A stretch of 64,000 bases of DNA from Ectocarpus siliculosus (taxonomy: Eukaryota > Sar > Phaeophyceae > Ectocarpales > Ectocarpaceae), in assembly GCA_000310025.1 (NCBI GenBank), contig FN649729.1, forward strand, positions 4,775,915 through 4,839,914. The letters run 5' to 3'. Shown in pieces: positions 32,526 through 54,020 of this stretch. The position numbers were made by a program, and so were the translations under genes. The notes beneath the pieces are model-generated. The model saw only the letters and a list, made by a program, of their open reading frames with translations. It was not told where the DNA came from and did no database searches. Position 1 is the stretch's first letter; every line of letters starts with the position of its first letter.

Positions 32526-34807
32526 TGGACTCGCTCCATGGCCGGGGTCTCCCGGACCTGCCGAAAGGGGTGAAAAATGGTGGGAGAATTAGTGGGTCCA
32601 TCGCAGGTGCATCACCAGGAAAAAAAATGTTGGATGAAGCTGTTGGCGGGAGAGACGTGGAAAAAGCTGGCCGATTGAGAGTGTCGGCTGCACACAAGAC
32701 ACGGCAGGGAGGGGGCTGGGTGGTGCGGCGACTGCGCTACCGTCGTACGAGAAACAAGCGCCTTTTTAGACATGTATATTCGATTTTCGATCCCTTCCTT
32801 CTTTCTGCCCGGCGGGTGAGCAGTGTTCATTTTTTGTGCGGAGTTGGCGATCAGAAGAACGATGCAAGGGAAATTAGTTCTAGAAGCTGCAGGGAGTGAC
32901 TTGATGCGCCGGAGATGTTGCCTTTTGAAAGTGTATTTGTCCGTTGTTGGTTTTACTTTTTGATTAGATGGAATGCAAGTACCGCTGCGGGAATGTCACA
33001 AGAAGTAACAGCAATCGATCAGGAGAGTCGGGTTCCTCACCCGCATAGATTGGGCGGGAACACGGCTCTGGATTGACTTGGACCCCTGCTACGTCCCCGA
33101 TTGCTCATCGCGGCGAGCGCTTTAAAACGAACGGGGGTGGGGGGAGGGACCACCGTGCTCCCACAACCCTGACGGAAGAGAGAGGTGTAGGGCAGAATGC
33201 ACCGGGGAGTACAAAACCGTCGGCTATATATTCGGCACGCCCGTCCCGTGTCGGGGGTTTCTATCGCTTGGTCGACGGGTTCGAGGGCCAATAGTCGCCC
33301 CGTGAGGGCAGTTGAAGTGGTTCCCTGGGCGCCCGGCGTCTGGGTGTTCGCGCTCTCGACAGAAATTTTATACACGCGCTGTTCGAGGTATTGGTGGAAG
33401 GTGACGCGTTCTGTCCTTCTCTCTCTTTTTGACACATGTGATATGTAGTAGTATAACAGGGTAGACAAATGCGGCGGGGTGCTTTTTTAGAAGTTCATGT
33501 TGACGCGTTCGTTTTGCTGCTAGTTGTTTGTTTCGGATGTCAAAACGTACGTGGACATCTGTTGGCATCGTGGTAACATAGGTACCCTTCTTTTTTGGCT
33601 GCCTGAATGTTTCTCACGCTTCGCCTCGTTCATACTGAAGCGTGGAAGAGGAAGACGATAATGCCTCGGGCGAGGTGGGCTGCTTTTTCTGTCCGGCGTC
33701 TCTCGCCCCGGGTTGTGCGTGCTCTGGCCCCCCCAACACGTTGTGACCCGTCCGCTTTCCCCCTTAACGGCGCTGTCTACTCTGAAAGTCACGGGCTGCT
33801 CTCTGTGCTTCGAGGGAGCGGAAGCCGCCCGTGGTCCCAAGATCACTCGCGGTGGTGGTGGTCTCTTGACATGTTGTGATGTGTTGCTTTGTTGTTGGGA
33901 GAATCCCCGTGGCAAAAAACATGGCTTAACGCATCGTATACAGGTTGGGGTATTGCCTGTAGCCGCACCAGCAGAGAGAGCAGAAACTCATTCGGAATGA
34001 AACGGGGCTTGGCACAGAGGCAAGCACACGCAGGACAGCGCACAAGCACAGGTAGCGTGGGACCACGTGTTACATACCGGCACATCATACACACGTTTCT
34101 CGCAAGGCCGTGTACTATACAGGAGACAACACCATAAGGCGAGGGGAGCGACGATGAACTAACAACACGATACAAGAAAACACAAGCATTTGTGATGCCG
34201 CACAGACAGCCAGAGAATCCCATGTCTAGAGTTATGGACAGATTTGATTGATGCTTTCGCTTGTAACAGGCCACACAACAAGCAAGTGAGGTTCCCAAAC
34301 ATTGTTGACTGGGCGAATTTTCAAACATCTGACACTTGGCGAGTAGAATTAGACTAGACTTTCATAGCGGGTTTCACCGAATGAATGGAGCTCCATCTGA
34401 TCGCCATTCTTCGTGCTGGTTGCTCGACTGCTTGCTGCTATGCACGAGCAGAAGAGGAGCGAAGCTACGTTTCATTTTTTTTTTTTTTCAATTTTTCAAA
34501 TTTCTCGAGGAAATCACCCCGCATTTTTTCCCACCGTTACAATCCAACAGCAGTCCCGCGCAGTCGTGCGCTGCAGATCTATCCGCAGATCTCTGATGAA
34601 TGCTGTTGGACTTGCAAGACACCTAATCCATCGAAATGACACCCGTGGCTTATTGTCCATTGGATTCAAGATGTGTCGCACGAGGTCAATACCGTGCTTA
34701 GAACAAGCTCGGTCGTGTGAGTTGAAGCGGGGCGACAGAAACGGCTGGTATTAGTGTTGAAAACAACACCAACCGCATCCCCACCATTACACTTGTGGTG
34801 AAACGAA
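32526..34807. other. Intergenic stretch upstream of the CNB-domain gene
   Basis: No exon supported by splice signals and similarity. Only short unrelated open frames are present. It should contain the promoter of the gene starting at 34808. Confidence 0.4.
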
Positions 34808-37800
34808 ATGCTAGGCAACCGCGTCCCATCCGCCGGCGATGCCGCGGATTTCCCGACCAAACAAGTCAGCCGTGCAGCACCACGGGCACCTACCGTTCGC
34901 AGGAACACTGGGGGGGATACCCACCGTCAGAGCTTCGCCCTCCGCAAGGCAACTCTCTGCAGACCAACACCACCTCACTCACGGACTCCGGTGGACAATC
35001 TCCACAAAGCTCAGCAATGGAGACTCCATCGACTCCACCACAATAACATGAAGAAAATATCTCGTGGTGGGGCAGGAAGCACGTTAGACTCGAGGTCGAT
35101 CACAGCCTACGGAGACGGAGATGGTTCTGCAAAAGCGAGGAGACATTGGCAGCAAGCGATGACCGAGGTAGGCTTCGCAAAAAACGAACTTGCGAACTTG
35201 CCTACATGTACGTAGCGTATGGCTTGCTTGACTCGATGCGCCCTTCCAAACGAACCCGACATACACCCAGGTACTCCGGGGCACCCGTGCGGTCGAGTCG
35301 ATTCTCGATACAGAGCGGTTCAAGGACCGCAAGATGACCTTCTGGCACGGGATGGTGATAAAGAAAACATCAAAGTACAGGATCGACAATATCGGCGTCG
35401 AAATGTTACCCAACCGGTGTCGCTCGTGCATCGACATCGCAGAGCGACACATTCGCGAATCTGACGCGACAACAACGAGCGGTGAGGCCGATCTAGACAC
35501 TCCGGGGTCCTCTTCAGACGAAGCGACGATGGCCAGCCCTGAGGAGGTTGCCATCGTGTTCGATATGTTCAACTCCGTTCCCGAGGTGACCAGTCTCGAC
35601 TCCATCTACAAGAAGCAGCTATTCCGTGAATTCCAGTTAAGGCACTTCGCTGCAGGGAGCACCATATTCCGGCAATGGGAACACCAAGACAAGGTGAGAG
35701 TTTCCAGGTTTGACAAGAAACTTGGTGGTGGCGTTCCTCGTGGGGACTCGGGAGGGACGACATCCTCCTGGAATGTAGACTGCTCTCTCTTCGACGCGTA
35801 TTTGTACGGTCATCACTCGGAGATTTCTGCGTAGATTCTCTGCGAGCGATCACTTCGAGCCCCTGCGGGTAATCGAGAGACCGGGGCCCATTCCGGGCCC
35901 AAGCGGGCACTCGAGAAACCGGGGTCACCGGCCGAGACGACAATGGCTGCGGCGAACGAGAAATCCCAAAATGAACAGAGTGTTGGAGTCGAGTTATGTT
36001 TCCTTTGCGGGGGAGGGGAGCGTGAGGGTTCGTTTTTCTTCGACATTCCACAATCTACCTGCTTGAGGGGCGACGTCCCCGTGATTGCGGTCTTGAGCGT
36101 GTGGGTTCTCTCTTCCACCTTCATGAAGCGCCATAAACGCGAGAGTATAAGAAGCCGAAACCAAACCAGCACTACAGTAGCCAGAGCTGACTTCAAATGG
36201 TTGGTTTCGACTTCTATACCTCAAAGGCTCTGTCGTCCATGTCGACAACAGTATTTCGGGCTTCTTGGTGAGAAATGTCTGTGTTTGATCCAAAAACCAT
36301 GCTCTCTTGGCGCGCAGATCTGCGTCATTCTCCGAGGAAGGGTGCACCTCACGTCCAAGCACAGCGGGGTTTTGTTTCAAGCCGGGACCTGCAACGTTGG
36401 CGAGGCAAGGACGTACGGTACACGGCAGGAAGTGCGATTCTTCATTAAATACTGGACCTCAAGTGCATGTCCGACACACAGATGACACGTTTGCAAGTCA
36501 AACTGGTGCTTGCTGCGTCATATCAAAGATGCATTAAAAGATCCTGGAAAACCTTCTGTATCCGGGGCTAGCGAGATAACGCCTTGGGACTACCTACGCC
36601 GGAAATGGACTGTTCCAACGTGCGTACCCCCTACCCGGCCAACTCTAGTAGGCTTGCACGAGCAACCTTGGCGTTCGTACAGTAGTTTTTTCTCTTTCTA
36701 TGGTATTGCGGCGCCTAGCTCAAGGGTTTCCGACTTTCGGGCCGCTCCGGGTTCCTGCTTTGGTTCTGATTAAAACAGGGTTTCGACCTCTGTACACAAT
36801 TCTTCGCATGAGCGCCGGCCAACGATGCCGTGTAACTGGCCACCGCTTGGAAAGCAGGTGATTGGGAGCATCGAGCCCATCGTAGGGATGCTGACAGCGA
36901 GGTGCGAAGCCTACACGACCGTGCTCTGTTTGGGATCGGACAGTTTCGCGGCGGTCGTGAACGATTCAGTCTGCGCCGAGCGTGTCGCAAAGAAGGTAAC
37001 CTGTCAGAGAGAAGGGGAAGCGTCGTTCTGTATCCTGTGGGGCGTTGGGGTATCACGTGTACCTCTTGCCCCAACACGTCTTCGGACACGAAAGCCGGAA
37101 GCTTCGTCTTCTTGAACCTACAGCCTGCGATGTGCAGCCTCAATAATGACAGAAGACGGCCGATGCTTCAGTAATAAAAAAAACACATTTCCGTATTACA
37201 CGCCGTTTCCGCACCGAATCCCGCGGTGCCTCAAACAATCCCCGATACAAAACGCCCCCCTTCGGCTTTGCCGTCAAACAATCGCCAGGCGTTCCTGAAG
37301 TGTAGCGCCGTGTTCTCCACTCTCAACGACGACGACCTCAACACCGTGGAGACGCTGTTCACGACGGTCACCCTGCACGACAACCAGGTCATCTGTAAGG
37401 AGGGCTCTCGCGTCGATCACGTCTACGTCGTGAAGCGGGGGTTCCTTCGGATCCTCAAGGCGTTCCTCCCGGAAGAAGATGACGACAGCCGCTCTGCACC
37501 TCCTCCATATGCCTCGACGGCCGCCGCCGGGGCAGCCTCTGCGCGCAGATCCAGCTCGGCAGACGTCGAGACTCGGCTGAAGCACTTCGACCTTGGAGAG
37601 ATCGGGCCCAAGGACATGCTGGGAGAGAACGGTATGCTGAAGCACTTGGACACGTCGTCGGCGTTCTCGACGACGCCCCCTCCGGCTGCGACGGAAACTG
37701 TCGCGCTACCGGCGATAGCGAGCAGCCAAGAGGACGCACAACATCTCTCGCAGCCAACCGAGACTCCTGGTGACACCACCGATCATGGCGCTAGTACTCC

Positions 37801-38125
37801 AGACTGGGATACTGGAGACGCGAGCCCCCCTTCCGCCGACGCCGCAACGGATAGGGCTGGGTCATCTCGTGTAGCTACCATAGGTCCGAGAAAACCCGCC
37901 TATATCATCTCTGCTGCTGCTTCTGGGGGAACGGCGGAAGTCTACGTTGCCAATGTGTACGACCTGAAGAAGCTGCAGACGGATAGCTTCCGCTACTGTT
38001 GGAAGACCGCCCAAAGGCTGCACCAAGCCAGGGCGCAAGCTTGGGGAGTCGAAGCTTTGGCTCAGCAGTTGCGGAGGCAGAACGAATGGGATGCCCGGAA
38101 ACGCGGAGTTTTGTCGCAAATTTGA
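34808..38125 (+). CDS. Protein with two cyclic-nucleotide-binding-like domains
   Basis: Five exons, all phase 0: 34808-35167, 35271-35693, 36318-36431, 36858-36995, 37289-38125; 623 aa. CNB domain 1 (~235-345): QLRHFAAGSTIFRQWEHQDK runs across a splice site into ICVILRGRVHLTS and later LGSDSFAAVV. CNB domain 2 (~346-590): FLKCSAVFSTLNDDDL, QVICKEGSRVDHVYVVKRG, LGENGMLKHLD, then ~85 residues of Ser/Pro/Thr-rich insertion before AEVYVANVYDLKKL. No ion-channel or kinase domain, so it resembles CNBD2-type solo CNB proteins. Domain 1 has no clear phosphate-binding cassette (the family Arg of RAATV is not kept; AYTTV instead), so ligand binding is doubtful. The start (ATG 34808) and the exon 3 donor (GAA/GTGCGA) are the weaker calls; upstream exons are possible. 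Confidence 0.75.
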
Positions 38126-39578
38126 GCCACCGCCCTCTTCGTATGTGTGCAATGTGAACATTTTTTATTGCTCTCGTCAAGGCTGGCGGCAGCTAATGTC
38201 CTTGGAGATGATAATAGGCTAATCCCCGAACCCTTGAAAATAAACACGAATGCACCGAAGTTCGCCATGTGAGTGATGGTGCTGTTTTTGGTTTTCAGTT
38301 CTTCTCAGCGCAACCAAGGGTAAATATCTCTACTGAAATACTCTTATTGTCTCTATTGTGGTTCAGACTGAGATGTTGCGGACGCCGGGTGGGGCGCAGA
38401 AGTAAGACCGGAAGAACGGCAACACAGTACACTAGTTCGAACTGCCCGTTCTTGTTGTTTTCCCCGAAAGCCACCTGGACTTGCGCCGTTGAACATGCAT
38501 CTCTGATGCTGCGATTTCAGGGTAGCATGGACGTCACGCGTTTCTGATCGATCAATTTTCGTCAGCAAATGGAGGGGAGACTAGTAATACCATACCGTAT
38601 ACGACACAAGATAACACACCCCCTGGACCGATCTTCAAAGCTCGATTTTATTAACAGTAGCAGAAAGCCGCCTGGTCGAGAGCTCTCCGAAAACGAGCGT
38701 TGACAATCGGTGTAGGGTGTGTGTTATCTTGTGTCGTATACGGTATGCAAACCATTGCCGCATCTCTCGTCAAAAAAACGTCGTCACTCCTCTGCCCCAG
38801 ATTTGAATCCACTAGACAACGGATCTGTGACGAAACATGCACCAGATCCAATCCCTAAAAGACATCCGACGGCGATTCCCGTCCAGGCACGCTGGAGCGC
38901 AAATTTTTCAGGCAACCCTGGGAGAGATTCAGCACCATCAATATGGCCGCCCGTGCTTCGAGAAATACAGCCGTCTGCGAGGCAGGGAGGAGTCCCCCCT
39001 CTTCCTGCAACAACTGGGTTTGATCATGGCGGGATTGCAGAGTTCTTGTGCTGAGCTTATTTTAGCCCGCCTCGACATTGAGCAGTAGTAGAGCGCGATC
39101 TCCGCCAGGACCGATATGGCGCCCAGCTGACCATTCATCGCGCTTCCCATCAGGACGCGCAATGTATAGCGGGCTAACACGACCCCGATTGCATGATTTG
39201 CTGTGCATATGTACATGGCATGTATGGGTCATGTGTGGATCGTCATGTCGTCGACATCGATCATGAACCTGGGGGCACCGTGAATATCACGGCACTTCAA
39301 AATATACTCCGCGAGCCCCCCCCGTCTCCACACAGTACAGGAGGAGTTGGCTCGTCGCCGAGACAGAGGGAGAGCGAGAGAGCGAGATTGCTTCCGTTGG
39401 GTAGGGTGTACCTCTTGGGCCCAAGTGGAGGGAGTTACCTCATTAGCTTGTATGAAAAAAAATCTCTACGAGAGCGAGCGCACGAGCGCTGCCGGCACAA
39501 CTACAAGTACTGCGGCACAACTGGCCCATCAATACTGGTTGCCTGGTTCCTGTCGGGGAGACAGAGCGTTCTTGCGAA
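38126..39578. other. Intergenic stretch, CNB gene to spastin-like gene
   Basis: Contains the 3' flank of the CNB gene, the MITE at 38591-38747, and the presumed promoter and 5' leader of the spastin-like gene. No other exon was found. Confidence 0.5.
38591..38747. mobile_element. 157-bp MITE with ~31-bp terminal inverted repeats
   Basis: CATACCGTATACGACACAAG followed by ATAACACACCC at the left is repeated inverted at 38716-38747. A related pair of termini frames 49969-50509. No coding capacity. It lies between two plus-strand genes. Confidence 0.9.
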
Positions 39579-48365
<8,787 letters not shown>

Positions 48366-49968
48366 AGTAAACGGCTGGCCAAGGTTCTTGGATGGTTGCA
48401 TCAATGTGCGGCCGTGACTTACGGGTCTGAAGTGGTCGAATATCCGATGTACAGATCTCCGAAGTGGAGATCTCCGATTTGCAGAAGAACACGACGACGA
48501 CGACGATGACGAAGCAGAGCCCCGGGCGGGGAGACTATAATGCTGGGTTGTACCGACCGCATGAGGTGCCCTTTCACGGTGACTCCGTCATGGTACACCT
48601 CTTAAAGACACGTGCACACTGTACATGCCTACGGTTGGTGCGTACCTGATTAGGACATGTACATGCCTGCCTATGGTTGGTGCCGCCTGTTAATCGATAT
48701 AGACATGCGTCGGGTACCACGACTTTCATACGGTGGCACTTCTTTCGAAGGATGTAGAATAGTCTGCGGATTTGGTCGGCCGGTGCTACACTCCGTTTGA
48801 ATGGAGGCCCTGACGTAAATGCACGCTAACCATTACTGTTATAAAGTGTGGTGTGTCCGTGCTGTAAGTAAAGGCCATGGGGGCTCTCTTTGGACACACA
48901 CGCTACGCTCGGGGGGAGGTGATGTTTTTTTTATTATTTGGCGGCAGTATAGATGTGAATCGTGAATTGACGTTGCGCGCGAGTTTCCGAACAGATGGCT
49001 GATTCGCACGATGTTACGGAAGAACATAGACAGAACTACGGCGGGATGGGGTCATGAGACTACTGTAGTGCGTCTGCTCGTGAAGGCTGTTGCACATAGG
49101 AACAACTGCTAAGAGGCATGACCGCTCACGGCTCTGTCGATAAGAAGGTCGCTTCTCGCTTCTCTTTTCACTTGAAACTGGCGTGTGGACGCGCTATTTC
49201 CGTGTGGAACCGAGATGCACAACATTCGTTCCGTCGCTTGGTATACGTAGCTGTAACACACCTCTCAGCAGTTTCTCGAAAATCAGCCACCATGCAATTG
49301 ATGTATGGAGAAACAAACTCATGGTACTTGGGGTAAAACGGTGTGTGTCCACAAGTACGTCATATCCTGAGAGGCACATCGACAGCAGCAGCAGTTAAAC
49401 GGAGGACCATGGCCGAAACCGCCAGCTCTAAGGCACTCCTGAATCGATCAAAATAATGGACCGCTTCCAATTATTCAAGACCCTGGAGTTCGGTAACGCG
49501 TATCACATGACCAACACTCCTGGTCTTTCTCGAGCCAAAGCTTACCCAATGAAATCCTTTTAACAGCACGCAACACTCAGGAACAATAAATGTTTGCATG
49601 GCAGACTCTGTACTTGCCCTTATGATGGCCTGCTACATAATTCTTCGTGCTTGCGCCTCAGCTAAACGTCAATCCCGTCACCCCAAATGTCTACTCATGC
49701 TACATTCGTTGTAATCGGCATCCACAACTCACTTGACTTTCTCCGCATCACACACTACGCGATTTTTGCCAGCACATGTCAAGGTGTTACGCATATATAT
49801 ATATGGGAACGAGCCGCGGACACGCTCAATTTCTGTGTATTGTTCCTCCCCGAGCGCAATCCGAAATGGGGGAAACCCACGTAAGGCTGGCCTGTTCACA
49901 CTATATACTGCGTCAAACAAAATCTTGGCCAAAACCGCGTCGCCGGGCGTCCTTGCATGGCTTACCGC
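48366..49968. other. Start of the convergent intergenic stretch
   Basis: Lies between the 3' ends of the spastin-like (plus) and methyltransferase (minus) genes. No supported exon or RNA gene; the remainder up to 50835 is mostly the nested MITE pair. Confidence 0.5.
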
Positions 49969-50509
49969 ATACCGTATCATACACGGCACAAGATTAACCC
50001 TCCTAGTACTGGAAGCCCAAATGGGGGCACTTTGGGACACAGCACTCAAAGGCCTATTTACCGCACTGTAGTCACCATAGGCTCCGCTCTGTGCAACGCA
50101 CGTGAGAACCCTTGGTCTATCATGCTTGGCTGAGGTGGTACGCTGTGTGATATGATGCTGTGTGGTGCCTCTCCTGGGCCTCTGACTTGCTGTACACATC
50201 TCCCAACCCGCGTGCCTCCTGGGTCGTAAAACTGTGCATCGCCTGGTACTGGATAAATTGGCTGACTTGGCTTCAGCATGTTTTGGGGACACTTGTCATA
50301 CTGAAGCCAAGTCGCCCTTTGTCTGGCAAGGAGCTCAGATTCTTTGGAGGGACTGTAGCCCCTCGCCCAATGGCTGATAAACATTTTTTCGGCATTTTGT
50401 TTTGCAGACTAAGTACTAGGAGGGTTAATTAACACACCCCGTGACTCCATTTTTAAAATGGATTTGCTAGATAGCACCGGGGTGTGTTATCTTGTGTCGT
50501 GTACGGTAC
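49969..50509. mobile_element. MITE interrupted by another MITE (outer element)
   Basis: Left terminus ATACCGTATCATACACGGCA and right terminus GGTGTGTTATCTTGTGTCGT with GTACGGTA are the same terminal sequences as the element at 38591-38747. Without the inner insertion the element would be about 110 bp. No coding capacity. Confidence 0.75.
49998..50424. mobile_element. 427-bp TTAA-flanked MITE (piggyBac-like ends)
   Basis: Both ends carry CCCTCCTAGTACT as an inverted repeat and both are flanked by TTAA (49994-49997 and 50425-50428). TTAA target sites with CCC..GGG ends are typical of piggyBac-type elements. There is an inner inverted repeat (GACTTGGCTTCAG, ~50268-50312) and no transposase, so it is non-autonomous. 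A fragment lies at 24172. Confidence 0.8.
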
Positions 50510-50835
50510 GAAGCTCGACTCGGCGCCTTGCGGCGGGGCAAATCTTACCATCAAACAGAGGCGAATCCACTCAATACGCTAACACGTTGTGCACTCGCTT
50601 TCCGGGCCTAAACGACAGACCGGGCGGGGGTCGCTTTCACGTGCAAGCTGCGGTGCCCCGCCGTATCACGACGGCACGCAATTTCTACAGCAGCACCAGC
50701 AGCGCCACCGCACCTGGCAACGCTGTCTCCCATTGTTTTTAAACCGGCACGCCTAAGTGTCTACACGCCAAACCATGTCGTTACTCGTGGTCCTTTCGAG
50801 AGACACAACCCGCAGTTTTTCGCCGGCCCCCGCCC

Positions 50836-53676
50836 TCATCGCTTCCTCAAGAGGTACAAGAACTGCCCGAAACACCCGCCCTCTCTCTGGATGTCGTGCA
50901 CCTGCAAGTCCCAGCCATAGGGACCCCCCCCTTCCCCATCATCGCTGTGCCCCTCCTCTCCGCCCTGCCGTCTTGCGCCAAGATGACCGGCAGCGGCGGG
51001 GTGCTCGCCCAGAAGAAACTTCCTCCGGAAGTGGACCTGCTCGAACGAAAGCTGTACGAAAACGCCTCCGGACACGAGCACCCTGGAAACCTCCGCGCAC
51101 ATGCGGTGGGATTGCTCGATTGTGGCTGGGTCCGGGTTCCAAGGATCACCCTTATCAACCATTAAGGCGTCCATTGCCGCCTGGGATTCCGCGAAAGGAG
51201 AGGGAGGCAGGATCGGTACGGGGATGCCTTGGTTCTTCCATCTGGACAGTGATAACAGCAGTCTACTCCTGTACTCAAAAACCGGAACACCATCTATTAA
51301 TAGGATGGGCTTCTGTCGAATCACGACCGAACAAATGGGAGAGTGGTGATGTTGAATTTAAATCTGCACGCAGGACAGAGGTCGGTACAGTAACGGTCCC
51401 GTCGAGTGAAACGCTACATCATAATTTACTTCATCCGAAACAAACGACCACCACCTATGCATAGCAGCAAGAAAAGGGCGCGCTCTTCCAACTTTTTCGA
51501 CAGCGGTGAAACCTGACGCACCGCACGTGCGCGCACGCGGCATCTGGCGAGGCGCGAGTTTCCTCGTCATTTCATACAGCAGCATACTGTACCTTGTCTA
51601 CGACGGCGTCAAAGCTCGCGTCCTCTGCCGCCAGGGCGAGCATGTCCATCTTCTCCCACCGCAGCCCCGGGCGAGCCGCGAGGTGCTTCGCCCGCATCTT
51701 GTCTATCACCACCGCCGAGAAGTCCGTGCTGAGCATATCCCTGCAGGTATCAGGGGGTGTTGTAGAGCGTATTTGGGGGGAGGGATACTCATATATCGCT
51801 TGCCTTATTCTTGTCACTTGACGTCTACAATATTACAAGTAATGAAAAGACTAACGTCCTAAAAAAATGGGACGACACCTACACACATTAAAGGGACTGA
51901 CGTATCTTCATTGGTCAGCCGGTTGGCGTGGTCGATGCTAAAAATAGAATAACACACACACTCGCCTGTATCCGTCATCATACATGTCCGCGCTGAGGCC
52001 ACTGTTGCCACAGCCAACGATGAGTATTCGGGCATCCCTCGGCACCGCTTCATGCAAGTACTCCGCGATGTCGGCGTAGCTCGCTAGCCACTTTCCCGCA
52101 CGCCAAGCAAAGAGATCAATCACACGAGGAGTGCGCATGAAAAGAGGCACGTCACGCTTGAGGCAGCAACACCAACGAGAGCAAAACCGTATGTGCCAAA
52201 CCAAGGGTATTCATGTCCGTTAAGCACTTCCCCGGCAATGTCGGCATAACTCGCATTACCCTTCTTTTTTCACTTGGAGTAACGACTCGCTACAGTGAGC
52301 AAAGCGCGTGAACACGGGTTGTTCTATCTTACTTTCAGTGTGGGTGCATTAGGCCCACAAATGGACTCGAGTTGGCCTGGGGATCTCTCACATCGTACGA
52401 CTCCTCCTCGGAGAAGCGGCTGTCCCAGTATTCCTTTGCCTTGTACACCAAGTTGGACGAGGGCAGTGCTGCAGAACCCGCATCTTTCCTTGGGCTAGTG
52501 CAACCGCCGCCACTACTACTACTACCATCCGGTGCTGACGCTGGTTCTGCCTCCGCTGCTCGCTCTTCAGCGCCTGAGGGCGCTGCGACGGTCGCACCAT
52601 CCTAAAGGCAGCACGGAAGGGACAGGATGGTCGTAGGAGAGTTGGCGGCGTTGTCGGTCTGTAAAAGCACACATGTAGCACCGCCTATGCATACCATTCA
52701 CCTTACACCTCCATAGCCTGCCGGGCTGGGCTGGAGACTTGCGCTGTAGTTAGGATCGACGATCTACATAGGCTCTCTCATGTAAAACTGTCCTACAACA
52801 TCAGCGCCGCCCCCTGCTGCTCACTATCCTATAGGTATGCTCGCGCCGACGACTGCTAAGTACGTCGCGTCAACATGCACCTCGGTAGTGGGTTCACCTG
52901 AACATTGGAGGTTCCTCTGAGAGAGTGGCCCCAGTACACGAGGTCTGTCTCGCGGTAGGTGGGAAATCGCCACAATAACGGTTCGAGTCTGTTACAAACT
53001 ACCTATGTCCACCCTGCGTGTCGCTACCGTACTAAGTTTGTACCTACACCCACGAGTGTGCCAACAGGAGTGTGCTACCGCCGAGAGATGCATAAAATAC
53101 CGCACCCCCCTGTTCACATGTCCAAAGCCTGACAACTACAAGAGGATACCACGGATGAAATGATACAATTGCGGAAAGCTTTCGGCGCGACGGTTCTAAT
53201 GCCTCCGGCAATTTTTTGGCACCGCCATCGTCGTCGTTGCTGCAGCAAAAGTCGACCTGGGTAAGATATGCACTGAACTTTGAGAGTGGCGGTGGTACGC
53301 AAGCCGGTTTCCATTGACGGTTGTCCTTCCAATCACTGCAATGAACACGACCAACCACATAGACTAAATAGATCGACAGAGGTACTCCTTCGTCATCTAG
53401 TTTTAAAGTCTACGGGGTGTATGCAGCGGTCGTGTCGTGCATGTCCAACACACAGCAGACACTCCGCGCGTTGGTGCCTGTGTATGCACGGCGGTAAGCG
53501 CTCTGCCTGCTGTGTTCACTCACCTGGTGTTGGAGGTGCTGTCGCAAACTCTCCAGCGTTTCCGCGGACAGATTGGTCTCGAGAGATGCCCAGTCCACCC
53601 CAAGCACTTCCTCGCCCTCGCTCCCGCTGTCCCCACCATCAATCATGGCCGCCGCACACACCCCACCCCACACCAA
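50836..53676 (-). CDS. METTL13/EEF1AKMT4-type SAM-dependent methyltransferase
   Basis: Five exons: 53676-53524, 52601-52392, 52090-51966, 51740-51593, 51180-50836; 326 aa. Acidic N-terminus, then YKAKEYWDSRFSEEESYD joined to WLASYADIAEYL, SAM motif I ILIVGCGNSGLS (~143-155), GYRDMLSTDFSAVVIDKM, FDAVVDK, DALMVDKGDPWNP, EVSRVLVSGGVFVQLSF and a final QFLYLLRKR. This order is that of the METTL13/EEF1AKMT4 family, which methylates lysines of elongation factor 1A; the substrate here is inferred. Intron 3 starts GCGAGT, not GT: only this donor gives the gap-free GYRDMLSTDFS expected from the family. The last exon contains an in-frame ~29-residue Gly-rich stretch after FRRKFLL that the family lacks. 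Start: ATG 53676, or 53646 (MIDGG), which has the better context. Confidence 0.85.
51884..51965 (-). repeat. Intronic sense repeat, copy 9
   Basis: In intron 3 of the methyltransferase gene, sense, starting at the donor itself: GAGTGTGTGTGTTATT, CTATTTTTAGCATCGACC, CCGGCTGACCAATGAAG, ACGTCAGTC. Confidence 0.75.
52215..52262 (-). repeat. Decayed copy of the 5' end of methyltransferase exon 3
   Basis: On the minus strand, GCGAGTTATGCCGACATTGC in the intron upstream resembles exon 3's GCGAGCTACGCCGACATCGC, with an AAG-type boundary before both. About 48 bp align. It lies ~130 bp upstream of the true exon. Confidence 0.55.
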
Positions 53677-54020
53677 GCCGCAGTGACCAAGTCAGAAGTG
53701 CGGGGCAATAGAATCGTGAGGGGCTCCGCAAAATGAAATGGGCACCATCTAATTGTAGGCGGTAGGGGTATTTTTTTTTTTCCGGTCAAGAAAATCGTGG
53801 GTGGTCGGCTCGAGCGGTCCATGGCACGACACCCACATACACGAAGCGATCCGGCCATCGATCCGGGCGACCCTCCATCAGCTTCTCGGTTTTTCCTTTC
53901 AGACACGACCCGCTTACGGAATCACGTGTGTTTGGCCTCCAGCTCTGAGCAGCGAAAGAGGCGTCCACCTGACCATCAAAGCTCGCTCCCTGCCGGAACA
54001 CCAGAAAAGTAACACAGCAG
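53677..54020. promoter_or_regulatory. Divergent promoter region
   Basis: 344 bp separate the start codons of the minus-strand methyltransferase and the plus-strand KH protein. Includes an 11-bp T run at ~53770. No recognisable core element, but both promoters must lie here or in the leaders. Confidence 0.5.
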
